Source: Flavobacterium amniphilum (GTDB lineage Bacteria; Bacteroidota; Bacteroidia; Flavobacteriales; Flavobacteriaceae). Taken from it: a DNA stretch of 64,000 nucleotides. The notes under the pieces were generated by a model. It was not told the origin of the DNA. It made no database searches and was given only the letters and a program-made list of their open reading frames with translations. The stretch is from the NCBI RefSeq assembly GCF_023634845.1, contig NZ_JAMLJL010000004.1, forward strand, positions 217,139 to 281,138. Reading direction: 5' to 3'. This document shows positions 43,731 to 52,700 of the stretch, one piece after another. Positions within the stretch are counted from its first letter, which is position 1. The number at the start of each line of letters is the position of its first letter. The translations under genes were made by a program, and so were the position numbers.

Positions 43731-43752
43731 AAGCGGTTTGTATAAACCGCTT
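43731..43752. terminator. Shared terminator of convergent operons
   Basis: Nine-bp stem AAGCGGTTT / AAACCGCTT with a 4-nt loop; T-rich on the minus strand (serving the cystatin-like gene), weak tail on the plus strand. Confidence 0.6.
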
Positions 43753-43786
43753 CGAATTCCAATTAATATATAAACAATCTAAAAAA

Positions 43787-44074
43787 TTAGAGTCTTACAA
43801 TTCCTGTAACATACGGCGCTCCGTTTAACGGTTGGAAAATTTCAACAATAGCTTCCCAAACCACTAATGCCGGCGGCATGCTTGCAGTACATTTAAAACG
43901 GTAGTTAGTTCCGGCAACTACTTGAGTTGAAACCGTGTTAGGTGTGTATTTCACCCCAACGAAACCTTTCATAGCTTCATCAAATACTACTTTATCTTCT
44001 ACTGTTAATGGGTGGTATGGAGACCATCCCCCTACGATAACCTCTTTGTCGTTCAATGCTGTGTTAGTTGACAT
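43787..44074 (-). CDS. Cystatin/stefin-like cysteine-protease inhibitor
   Basis: 95 residues, no signal peptide, so probably cytoplasmic like eukaryotic stefins. It has the cystatin hallmarks in order: an N-terminal Gly-Gly (IVGGWSP, Gly15-16), an alpha-helix (about 25-37), and the first inhibitory loop QVVAG (51-55) followed by TNYRFKCTAS, as in stefins (QVVAGTNY). The second loop (LNGAPYV, 83-89) lacks the Pro-Trp pair. From family knowledge it should block papain-like (C1) peptidases. No such peptidase lies nearby, so the target is unknown. Its promoter and leader are near-copies of those before the gene at 45280. Confidence 0.65.
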   Translation of the reverse strand: MSTNTALNDKEVIVGGWSPYHPLTVEDKVVFDEAMKGFVGVKYTPNTVSTQVVAGTNYRFKCTASMPPALVVWEAIVEIFQPLNGAPYVTGIVRL

Positions 44075-44110
44075 AATTAATTTGTTTAATTTATTTTCCT
44101 ACTCATGTGG

Positions 44111-44138
44111 CTTTTCAGAATCCGCCTTGTTTTTTTAA
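44111..44138 (-). promoter_or_regulatory. Conserved 28-bp leader element (copy A)
   Basis: 27 of 28 bases are identical to 46299-46326, and it lies at almost the same distance from the start codon (37 bp here, 39 bp there). Surrounding sequence has diverged, so the element is under selection. It could be an RNA structure or protein-binding site in the leader. Confidence 0.55.
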
Positions 44139-44167
44139 GTTGTGTCAATCTCAACTTCGACGTCTAA

Positions 44168-44225
44168 GTAATATTACCAGTCAAACTTAGGAAGAGTAAA
44201 GGAGATATTTCAGCGTATAAATACC
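44168..44225 (-). promoter_or_regulatory. Activator-box promoter of the cystatin-like gene (copy A)
   Basis: On the minus strand: AGGTATTTATACG (44225-44213), 23 bp, TAAGTTTG (44189-44182, consensus -7), then the palindrome GTAATATTAC (44177-44168). There is no TTG at -33; the AGGT box takes its place. Copy B before the 45280 gene has the same order and the same 23-bp spacing. Confidence 0.6.
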
Positions 44226-44241
44226 TGATTTTCCAACCATT

Positions 44242-45201
44242 TTAACCTACAAGATTTTTAACACTTATAGCCTGCATAGCCAGCATCGAAATTTCCGAAC
44301 TTGTTGTCGTCACGGTAATTGTGATACTGCCATCATCTCCAAGTATAAAATCCTGTGTTGTATTTTCGGGATTCATGTAAAAAGGCCAAACGGAAGTTTG
44401 CTGATTACTTTTCAAATCGTTTAATGTGCTCTCGTCATAATTCCCATAACTCTGGATGGTCAAGGTCATTCCCGAAGCTGCCAATATTCCGTTTGTAACA
44501 TAATTCAGTGCCCCGCCTTTTCCGAATAAACTGTCCCAGGTAACCGCTGATCCCGTTTGCCAGTTCGTTTTATTTTTATACGCCGTCACAAAGGCCGAAC
44601 TTGTAAACCAACTGCCACTTTGTATAGGAATATGCACCAGTTTATCAAAATGCAATGAAAAAACAAATCGCTCATCCATGGCTGTTTCGTTAAAATACAG
44701 AAACGGCTGATTGATTACAAAACTCGGATAAGCCGGAAAAGGTTTTATCTGTGCATTTGGATAATTTGTAGAATCAAAAGTAAAGTCAAAAGAAGAACCG
44801 GCTCCGACAGCTGTAACGAAATCTGCATCGCTCGGCACATAAATTGGTACTTCGGTGCTGTTGCAATTCAGCCAGTATTTTGTATTCTGGAAATTTTTAA
44901 TTGCAATATCATTTATAAACGATTGCTTTTGAGCCTGCAGTAATTCTCCATAAAGAGCACTGAATTTTGGGGTACCATCGTTTGCTTTAAAAACAAATCC
45001 CAAACCCGGTACCAGATCAAATAACTGAAACAAATCACAATCTGTATCCGGAAGTACGGGGATAATGGGGAACCATCTCAAACTTGTCAAATCGAGAGAA
45101 AGACTTGAAGCAATCTCACTGATAATCAATTCTTCATAAGTATTTATCATGGCTAAAGTTATTAATTTATTAAGTAAATCATCCAGACAACAACCTGACA
45201 T
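44242..45201 (-). CDS. Unknown-family protein, paralog 1
   Basis: 319 residues without signal peptide. It aligns along its length with the 326-residue neighbour: NFQNTKYW...VPIYVP, RFVFSLHFDKLVHIPIQSGSWFTSSAFVTAYKNKTNW, WDSLFGKGGALNYVTNGILAASGMTLTIQSY, and SVWPFY. The N-terminal 90 residues are distinct and helical (CCLDDLLNKLITLAM). Strand-rich overall, soluble. No known family recognised. It is preceded by a terminator after the upstream paralog, so expression may rely on read-through. Confidence 0.6.
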   Translation of the reverse strand: MSGCCLDDLLNKLITLAMINTYEELIISEIASSLSLDLTSLRWFPIIPVLPDTDCDLFQLFDLVPGLGFVFKANDGTPKFSALYGELLQAQKQSFINDIAIKNFQNTKYWLNCNSTEVPIYVPSDADFVTAVGAGSSFDFTFDSTNYPNAQIKPFPAYPSFVINQPFLYFNETAMDERFVFSLHFDKLVHIPIQSGSWFTSSAFVTAYKNKTNWQTGSAVTWDSLFGKGGALNYVTNGILAASGMTLTIQSYGNYDESTLNDLKSNQQTSVWPFYMNPENTTQDFILGDDGSITITVTTTSSEISMLAMQAISVKNLVG

Positions 45202-45222
45202 TTTAGATATATCCGGTTATTG

Positions 45223-45255
45223 AAAAAAAAGAGCACAGAGTAATACACTGTGCTC
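45223..45255 (-). terminator. Terminator between the two paralog genes
   Basis: Perfect 8-bp stem GAGCACAG / CTGTGCTC with a 9-nt loop and eight T on the minus strand. It ends the 326-residue paralog transcript and could lower expression of the 319-residue paralog. Confidence 0.8.
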
Positions 45256-45279
45256 CATCATTTTATGCTCCAAATGAAA

Positions 45280-46260
45280 TTAAATCATTTTAGAAACAGA
45301 GTTACCACCTGTTATAGCAAAGCTTGTGGGAATAACTCCCATACCAAATATCTGTAAACTTCCCGGTTTACAAGTAATCGTTGTTGTGATCGAATTATCT
45401 TCATTCAGTTTATAGGACTCAGTTGCTATAGAATTTGAAGAAGAGGTATAAAAAGGCCAAACGTTAGTATCTTTACTTTTTACAATTTCTGAATAATCAG
45501 ATTGTGAATAAGAAGCATGAGAAGTAGTTGTAATCGTGTAACCGCTAACTAATAACACTTGATTTGCTACATTCTGACAAGATCCGGAAGGTCCAAAAAC
45601 TTTGTCCCAGGCTTCTTGACCGTCAACCCATTTTTGAGGGTTTTTATATTGATCCGTAAAGAATCCCTGTGTAAACCAACCTCCGGCACGTACTTGCAAA
45701 AAGGCAAACTTATCAAAACTTATGTCTACAGTAATTCTTGAAGATGAAGCTTTTTCGTTCAATGTTTTTGATACAGATTCAGAAGAAGTTCCCCAGAAGC
45801 CCACACCTGCAGAATCAGTACTTTTGGCCCATGAAGAGCTGATATTGCTATCTGCAGTTGCCGAATCAAAACTTACAAATGCAGAAGAACCGTTTTCTAC
45901 CTGACTTCTTAAATCTTCAAACGCTGGTGCATAAATAGGATCCACAGCTACATTACCGTCAACCCAGTATTTAGGGTTCATATAATTGTTTTCTGCCAGT
46001 CTGCTTAAAAATCCCGGAATGGCATTTCCAATAACTATCTGCATATTACCGTTTAATCCGTTAATTGGATTACTTGTATACAAAGTAGCAACTGATTCAG
46101 GCGGGATACCGTCAACAAAGTTATAAACTCCCGATGCACTTGTTTGAACCGGTAATACTCCTTGTATCAGTTGAAATTGTTTATTGCTTAAATTTAAGCC
46201 TTGGCAAAGGGTATTGTATAGCCCCGCCGTTGAATTTGGAAGTGATGCATTATTGCTCAT
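45280..46260 (-). CDS. Unknown-family protein, paralog 2
   Basis: 326 residues, no signal peptide. It shares with the downstream paralog the motifs NYMNPKYWVDG...DPIYAP, RITVDISFDKFAFLQVRAGGWFTQGFFTDQYKNPQKWVDG, WDKVFGPSGSCQNVANQVLLVSGYTITTTSHASYSQSDY, and NVWPFY. A Ser-rich linker (about 125-165) splits the halves. Function unknown. Its promoter is a near-copy of that of the cystatin-like gene, so the products are likely made under the same condition. Confidence 0.62.
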   Translation of the reverse strand: MSNNASLPNSTAGLYNTLCQGLNLSNKQFQLIQGVLPVQTSASGVYNFVDGIPPESVATLYTSNPINGLNGNMQIVIGNAIPGFLSRLAENNYMNPKYWVDGNVAVDPIYAPAFEDLRSQVENGSSAFVSFDSATADSNISSSWAKSTDSAGVGFWGTSSESVSKTLNEKASSSRITVDISFDKFAFLQVRAGGWFTQGFFTDQYKNPQKWVDGQEAWDKVFGPSGSCQNVANQVLLVSGYTITTTSHASYSQSDYSEIVKSKDTNVWPFYTSSSNSIATESYKLNEDNSITTTITCKPGSLQIFGMGVIPTSFAITGGNSVSKMI

Positions 46261-46298
46261 GATAATAGTTTTTTAGTTTAGTTTTCTTACTCGTACGG

Positions 46299-46326
46299 CT
46301 TTTCAGATTCCGCCTTGTTTTTTTAA
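46299..46326 (-). promoter_or_regulatory. Conserved 28-bp leader element (copy B)
   Basis: One base different from 44111-44138 and 39 bp before the start codon of the 326-residue paralog. See copy A. Confidence 0.55.
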
Positions 46327-46345
46327 ATAGTTTCAACTCTATCCT

Positions 46346-46450
46346 GACGTCACTGTAATATTACAGGACAAACTTAGGAACAGTAAGAAAAGTTATACAG
46401 CGTATAAACACCTGATTTTAAAAAAGAGCCGTAAACACGTATAAATACCT
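46346..46450 (-). promoter_or_regulatory. Activator-box promoter of the unknown-family gene (copy B)
   Basis: On the minus strand: AGGTATTTATACG (46450-46438), a second box AGGTGTTTATACG (46412-46400), 23 bp, TAAGTTTG (46376-46369), then palindrome CTGTAATATTACAG (46366-46353) and GACGTC. The tandem boxes differ from copy A, which has one. Confidence 0.6.
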
Positions 46451-46455
46451 AAAAA

Positions 46456-47274
46456 TCAATTTAGTAACAACACAGCAATCCACCAAAAGAAAGGAACGCT
46501 TTCAACCCAAAAAGAAGTATAATATTCAGATCGTTTCGGACTCGCGAATAAAGTAAACAAAGCCAGAACAATTATCAGTAACAAATTAATCCAAAGTTGG
46601 ATAACCCTAAAATCAGATTTAAAAAACTCCAGGCAATAAAAAGGAATCAGCAGGAATAAATTCAGAATTTTGGTTTTTTGTATCCCCAACTTTTGAGGAA
46701 CTGTCTGCAATGAAAGCGCATCTTTTTTTAAATCGATAATCTCAAAAATCAAAATCAATATAATGACCAATAAAAAGCGTTGGCAGAATTTAAGCCACAC
46801 ATCATTGCTAAAAGGCAGTCCGGCATTAATAATAGGAAGGCAAAGCGTTACTCCCGCCCAACAAAAAGCCACGATATAAATTTTGACACCGGCCCAGTTA
46901 CGGGCATTCCCAATTTTAGGAAAAACCGGCAAGGTGTATAAGACAGTCAATCCCAGGAAAAACAAAGTCAGTAACTGTGTATGGAACGACAAATAAAAAA
47001 AACAATAGCCGGTTCCTAAAAAAGAAATGAAACTCAACACGACAATTGCTTTCCGTTCAAAATTCAGTTTGAGTTTTTTGGCTCTGACCAATTCATCGTA
47101 TTTCACAAAGTTATATCCGACTATGGTTCCGAAAAAAGCAAAGAAAGCCATCGGTGCATTATATTCAATATGAAAAAAATGAAAAGTCATCCGGACTAAA
47201 GCATACACAGCCAAAGCCACATGGATACTTCCGTGAATATAGAAATCGAGTATTTTTTTCAAAAGACTAATCAT
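46456..47274 (-). CDS. UbiA-like polytopic membrane protein
   Basis: 272 residues with eight to nine transmembrane helices. The pattern resembles UbiA prenyltransferases: a first Asp-bearing motif NFVKYDE and a second FEIIDLKKDALSLQTVPQKLG (compare the DxxxD motifs), but the first motif is incomplete, so enzymatic activity is uncertain. It overlaps the pbpC stop by 8 bp, so its translation is coupled to pbpC. Confidence 0.65.
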   Translation of the reverse strand: MISLLKKILDFYIHGSIHVALAVYALVRMTFHFFHIEYNAPMAFFAFFGTIVGYNFVKYDELVRAKKLKLNFERKAIVVLSFISFLGTGYCFFYLSFHTQLLTLFFLGLTVLYTLPVFPKIGNARNWAGVKIYIVAFCWAGVTLCLPIINAGLPFSNDVWLKFCQRFLLVIILILIFEIIDLKKDALSLQTVPQKLGIQKTKILNLFLLIPFYCLEFFKSDFRVIQLWINLLLIIVLALFTLFASPKRSEYYTSFWVESVPFFWWIAVLLLN

Positions 47275-49654
47275 TCACAATTTCAACATATTGCTTAATT
47301 TCATTACCTTTTTCATCCACAACCGTAATCAGATGTTTTCCAGTATTGACAACAACCGGCATCTCATGGAAAGTTTGTGTAACACCTTTATATTCCTTAT
47401 CAATATACCAAAACAATTTATAATCCTTGTTACTGTGTGCAACTTTTAGGACTACAGGCTGGATTTTACCTTCAAAATTTTTGGTCAAATAAATTTTACT
47501 GTTTCCTTTCGGATAAATGAATCCCATACTGGCTTGTTGCGCTCCCTGACAATCAATTCTGAATGGCGGCAACGGTTTGTAATCGATATGCAGGTTTTTA
47601 TAATACCATTCCATGACCGGCGGCAATACAAACCAACTTCTCGTAATCATATTGTCAACATTTTCACAGGTACTGTTTACCCTGAATTGTCCTGTTTGAT
47701 CCAAATGAACCAATTGATGATACGGACAGGCCTTCGTTTTTTTTCCATTTTTCGGAATAAACTGCTCAATCTTAGGACAATTATCCTGGGCCAGATAGCC
47801 ACTTTGCGCACAACATTCGGCCGTTTCCAAATCATACATTGGCTTCCCGAACCATTTTTTCCGTGGCAAAAGATTGAAAACATCAAACAAAACCGGCGCA
47901 GCACTGTCGATACCCGTTAACTCCGGACGTCCTTCACCCGAAGCATTTCCAACCCAGATTCCCACCACATAATCACTGTTTGTTCCGATAGCCCATGCAT
48001 CACGGTTTCCGAAACTTGTTCCGGTTTTCCATGCAATTTCCATCGATGAATCATAAAAACGCCAAGCTTCATCGGCTTCCGGACGGTTGACTTCCTTCAT
48101 GGCATTATAAGTCAGATAAATGGAACCCGCACCCAAAATAGGTTTTTCACTTGTTTCATCTCCAAAATCCTGATCGAACCCGTTTTGGTAATTCAATTCC
48201 GAAAACTCATTTTCCCTGTATTTACCGGAGGACTTGTTAAAATGATTTAATGTAGAGGTAAGATTGGCATACGTGCGGCATAAATCCCATAAATTACTTT
48301 CGGCTCCGCCCAAAATAAGCGAAAGACCGTAATGATCCGGATGCTTATTGATATTTTTCAATTTGAACTGTTGCAATGTTTCATAAAACCTATGCACCCC
48401 ATGTTCCTGCAACATCAATACCGACGGAATATTAAGTGAACGTGATAATGCTCTTTGAGCCGGTACGGCGCCATCAAAAGTCAGATTAAAATTTTGCGGT
48501 GAATACCCTGAAATTTGGGTTGGAATATCTGCGACAAGTGTATTCGGTAAAATTTCACCGTTATCCAGCATCGAAGCAAACAACAAAGGCTTCAGAACAC
48601 TTCCCGTACTTCTGGGTGCCGTGATGATATCCACATCTTTATCGTGCATCAGATCTGTTGGCGAATTCCCAACGTAACTCACAATGTTACGGTTTTTAAC
48701 ATCAATCACCATTACAGCCATATTATGAACCTCGTTCTGACTGTACTGACTGTAATATTGTCTTACGATTTGGTTGATTCTGTTTTGCAGGGAAACATTA
48801 ACCGTTGTTTTTATTTTCTGACCTTCATGTTCCAGAGCAACTTTCTCCAATAAATGCGGAGCAATTTGAGGTAACAAATACGGTTTTTGCGGAAGTGGCT
48901 CACGTAACGACAAGTCATAAGTCATTTCGTCAATGATCCCATTATCTTTTAATTTTTTCAGCAAAGCATTTCGTTTACGGAGCAGTTTTTCCTGATTTTT
49001 CCCGGGGTAAATAAGCCGTGGAGCATTAGGCAAGACCGCAAGAGTAGCACTTTCAGCCCAAGACAGTTGGTGTGGCTGAACGCCAAAATACCGCCAGGCC
49101 GCCATTTCCAGTCCAACAACATTTCCGCCAAAAGGAGCATGTGCCGCATACAATTCGAGAATTCGCTCCTTAGAATGCCTGAATTCCAAACGGGTTGCCA
49201 GAACAATTTCAATAACTTTTTCAAAGTAAGTCCGCTTTTTATTTTTCCGGGACAAACGTACAACCTGTTGGGTAATCGTACTTCCTCCCCTGACTACTTT
49301 CCCTGCGGATTTATTTTGTTTGATTGCTTTCACCATCGCAACCGGATTAAACCCGAAGTGATAATTAAAATGTTCATCTTCAAAATAAATCAGGCATTGT
49401 TTGAATTTATCCGGGATACTATCCTGTTCCGGAAAACGCCATTGACCGTCACGGGCTATTTTGGCTGCCAGCAAATCCCCTTCATTACTTTCAATTACTG
49501 TCGAATACGGCTCTTCGAACAAAGTCCGCGGCAATGAAAAATAATACACCAGCAATAAAGCAAAACCTATTACCGATTTTATACGGTTATTTTTAATCCA
49601 ATTGATTCCCTTGACAAGTTTTGGAAACTTATCAAGCTTCATTTTATCGTTCAT
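47267..49654 (-). CDS. pbpC: Penicillin-binding protein 1C
   Basis: 795-residue bifunctional peptidoglycan synthase of the PBP1C type, with one transmembrane helix (about 26-42). The GT51 transglycosylase domain has FEDEHFNYHFG (catalytic Glu92) and GGSTITQQVVRL. The transpeptidase has the Ser352-x-x-Lys355 motif in TGSVLKP, the SLN triad part in SRSLNIPSV, and KTG in WKTGTSFG. A C-terminal BiPBP_C domain follows (IYLTKNFEGKIQPVVLKV, FWYIDKEYKGV). It is next to an alpha-2-macroglobulin lipoprotein gene, the known bacterial pairing in which the macroglobulin traps proteases while PBP1C repairs wall damage. Confidence 0.93.
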   Translation of the reverse strand: MNDKMKLDKFPKLVKGINWIKNNRIKSVIGFALLLVYYFSLPRTLFEEPYSTVIESNEGDLLAAKIARDGQWRFPEQDSIPDKFKQCLIYFEDEHFNYHFGFNPVAMVKAIKQNKSAGKVVRGGSTITQQVVRLSRKNKKRTYFEKVIEIVLATRLEFRHSKERILELYAAHAPFGGNVVGLEMAAWRYFGVQPHQLSWAESATLAVLPNAPRLIYPGKNQEKLLRKRNALLKKLKDNGIIDEMTYDLSLREPLPQKPYLLPQIAPHLLEKVALEHEGQKIKTTVNVSLQNRINQIVRQYYSQYSQNEVHNMAVMVIDVKNRNIVSYVGNSPTDLMHDKDVDIITAPRSTGSVLKPLLFASMLDNGEILPNTLVADIPTQISGYSPQNFNLTFDGAVPAQRALSRSLNIPSVLMLQEHGVHRFYETLQQFKLKNINKHPDHYGLSLILGGAESNLWDLCRTYANLTSTLNHFNKSSGKYRENEFSELNYQNGFDQDFGDETSEKPILGAGSIYLTYNAMKEVNRPEADEAWRFYDSSMEIAWKTGTSFGNRDAWAIGTNSDYVVGIWVGNASGEGRPELTGIDSAAPVLFDVFNLLPRKKWFGKPMYDLETAECCAQSGYLAQDNCPKIEQFIPKNGKKTKACPYHQLVHLDQTGQFRVNSTCENVDNMITRSWFVLPPVMEWYYKNLHIDYKPLPPFRIDCQGAQQASMGFIYPKGNSKIYLTKNFEGKIQPVVLKVAHSNKDYKLFWYIDKEYKGVTQTFHEMPVVVNTGKHLITVVDEKGNEIKQYVEIVND

Positions 49655-49658
49655 ATCA

Positions 49659-49690
49659 TAAAAAAGCTGACAGGTCCTAAAACCTGCCAG
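49659..49690 (-). terminator. Terminator or attenuator between the macroglobulin gene and pbpC
   Basis: Nine-bp stem (minus strand CTGGCAGGT / ACCTGTCAG, one G-U pair) with six T after it. It may only partly stop transcription, leaving lower pbpC expression. Confidence 0.6.
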
Positions 49691-49702
49691 ATTTAAAAAA
49701 CT

Positions 49703-52700
49703 TTATTTTACAATTTCAATCCACTGTCCTTTGCTCCGGGCAATGAAACTATTGTCATACATTGCCTCACATTGTACACCAGGCAAGTAATACTTACCTA
49801 AATAAGAAGCATTAATCAGCATTTTGAAAACCCGTGTTTCCCTTGCTTTCAATCCGAAATAATAATTGGCCCTGTCATCACGGATGTCAATATAATCCGC
49901 AAGATTTTCGGTTGCATTTCCATAATCGGTGAAACGTGTGTTTACAATTTCAAACCCGGATGGTAAAATCTGTGTCAAAGCAATATTCGGAACAAATTCA
50001 CCTTTTTGGTTCGTTAATTCCACCTCAGCAATCAATTCGGTTCCCTGATTGATTTTACCTACGTTCACAACATTTCCTTTACGGTCTTTGAAAGTCACTT
50101 TGGCCATAACATTATTGCTCATCACCTTCTCCTGACCTACCGGTAAAATACCACTATTGATTACACGGACAAAAAGCGTATTCTTTTTATTGTTTTTAAT
50201 CGTTAGTTTATTTCCTTTTCCGCCCACAACCAAATTACGCTGTGCAATTGCTTTTGTCGAAGTGATTTTTACTGTTTTACCACCCGAAGTGTACTGCACA
50301 TCAATTCCTTTTCCGCCATTGAATTTTGCAAATTTTGCCATCGCATATAATGAATAAGCCGTCGTTTGCGTACTCATCCAATTATCCGAAGAAAGGTTTT
50401 TGGCCAAAGTTACCGCCATCGCAAATGCTTTCTGTTTCTGCCCCAATAAAATCAAAGTTTCCAGTGTCATTGCCCGGTTACGGTCTTCAGAACCATAACT
50501 GTAATAATAGTATGGCGAATAGTTTTCGGAAATATTTGTTTTGGACAATAAAGACAAACCGGCTGAATTTTGTTTCACCACCGCATAAGTGGCTGCCAGT
50601 CTTAATTTACTTTCATTCGAAATTTTCTTCGTTTCCCGTAAACGGTTCATCGAAGCTAAATCGGCAGAACCCGCCAAAGCCAATGTATACAAACGGTACG
50701 CCTGACCCAGATCGTTTTGGTATTGCGTTTCATAACGCCATTGTTTCGCCATTTTTTGCTGGTACGCAATCCATTTATTTTTGAAACTAACCGGCAATGC
50801 GTAACCTTTTTTCTCCGCTTCAATCAGGAAATGCCCCGCATAACTGGTGCCCCAATCATCTGCTTCAGGACTTCCCGGCCAATAACTGAATCCGCCGTTA
50901 GCCAACTGGAAGCTTGTCAGTCTTTCGATAGCCGCCGACACATTGCGCTGAATCGATTGTTTTCTGCTGGTATCCAAATCAATAACATCGGTTAAATATA
51001 ATTGCGGGAATACAGAAGATGTTGTTTGTTCGACACATCCGTGTGGGTATTGGATCAGATAATCCAGTCTTCTTCCGAAATCGATGGTCGGGATCGATGA
51101 AATTTCCACCATCGCCTTATTACTTCCGGCCACTCCGAAACTGTTCCAGCTGATGGTTTTACTTCCTCCCGAGCCTAAGGTTGCATCGGTGAACGCAGTC
51201 GTCACAGGATTCGGGTTCATAACATCGATTTCAACATCATAAACCGATTTTTCAGCACCTGAAGTTGCAATAATCTGGATTTTCCCTATTCCGGTTGTGT
51301 TGCCCACGACCAGATCGAAATACGCCATTTTTTCATCAGGTGTTGCAAAATATACTTTTTGCGAAGCAGGTCCCGCCATTCTTACGGCGCTATTGGTTTT
51401 CACCTGAACCGTCACATTTTTCACATGTTTTTCAGTGGCAAATAAAGTCACTGGTAATGTTACTTTTTCCGAAGGTGATATTTTTCTTGGTAAAGAAGCC
51501 AATACCATCAACGGACTTTTCACGGCCGTTACTTTCTCGGCCATACCATAAGCACTGTTATCAACATCGGCAGCAACCACCATTGTTTTCACGGAACCAA
51601 TGTATTTTGGTAATTTGATCTGATGTGTTTTCGAATCCCCTTTACCTAATTTAAACGGCCCGAAATACATCACCACCGGTTTGAACCTGTTTGCTTTTTT
51701 AGATTGCGAACCGCCGGCATCCTGATCTCCTCCAATGCTGAAAATCTGGTTTACTTTTCCACCGTAAGCGCCAATTACATTATCGTAAATATCCCAGGTA
51801 CGCACACCCAGCGCTTCACGGGCATAGAAACTATCCCAGGCATTCGGGGTTTTGAAGCGGGTTAAATCCAATAAGCCTTCATCAACAACAGCAATCGTAT
51901 AAGTCATCGCTTTCCCGTTTTTCTCACTCACTTTTACGGCCACTTTCTGCTCCGGTTTCAATACATCAGGCATTGAAATTTGTGGTTCCAGAACCGTTTG
52001 CTTATCGACTACACTGATTGGCACAATACCATACATACGGATTGGTGAATCATTTTTGGTCGAAGCATGCGGTTGCAGCATCGTTACATTAATATATACG
52101 TTCGGAGCCATCTCAGAAGTGATGTTCAAATCAAACTGTGTTTCTCCTTTTTTGGTTTTGGTCCAAAACGTTTTAACCACACGCGATCCGTTTTCAACAG
52201 AAATCAAAGCACGTCCGCCTTCACTTGATGGGAAGAAAATTTTAGCCGTTTCGCCAACAGCATATTCTTTTTTATCGGTAGAGAAGCGAAGCATCGTTGC
52301 CTCTTTTCCATCGGTGTTTTTAGAACGTTCCGACCAATACGGATAATCCAAAAACACCGTTTGTCCCGAAGCATGACCGTCATTAGGATCAATGGCACGG
52401 ATCAGATAACGTCCCCAATCCTGTTCCGGAACTGAGAAGTTCAAACTTCCCCTTCCCGAAGCATCAGTATTGATAACATATGATTTATAGGCTGTTGTTG
52501 ATGTTCCGGTGTTATAACTAGATAAATTATCTGAGGATTCATCCCACCACCAACGTGAATCGATTTTGTACACTTTAACTTCCAGTCCTCTTACCGCTTT
52601 CGGTCTTCCTTTTTCGTCAACCGTCACGAATTCATAATGATTCGCCTTTCCGGTTTCCAATAAACCATACTTGTTAGGTTCCGGCGTTTTGATACCCACG

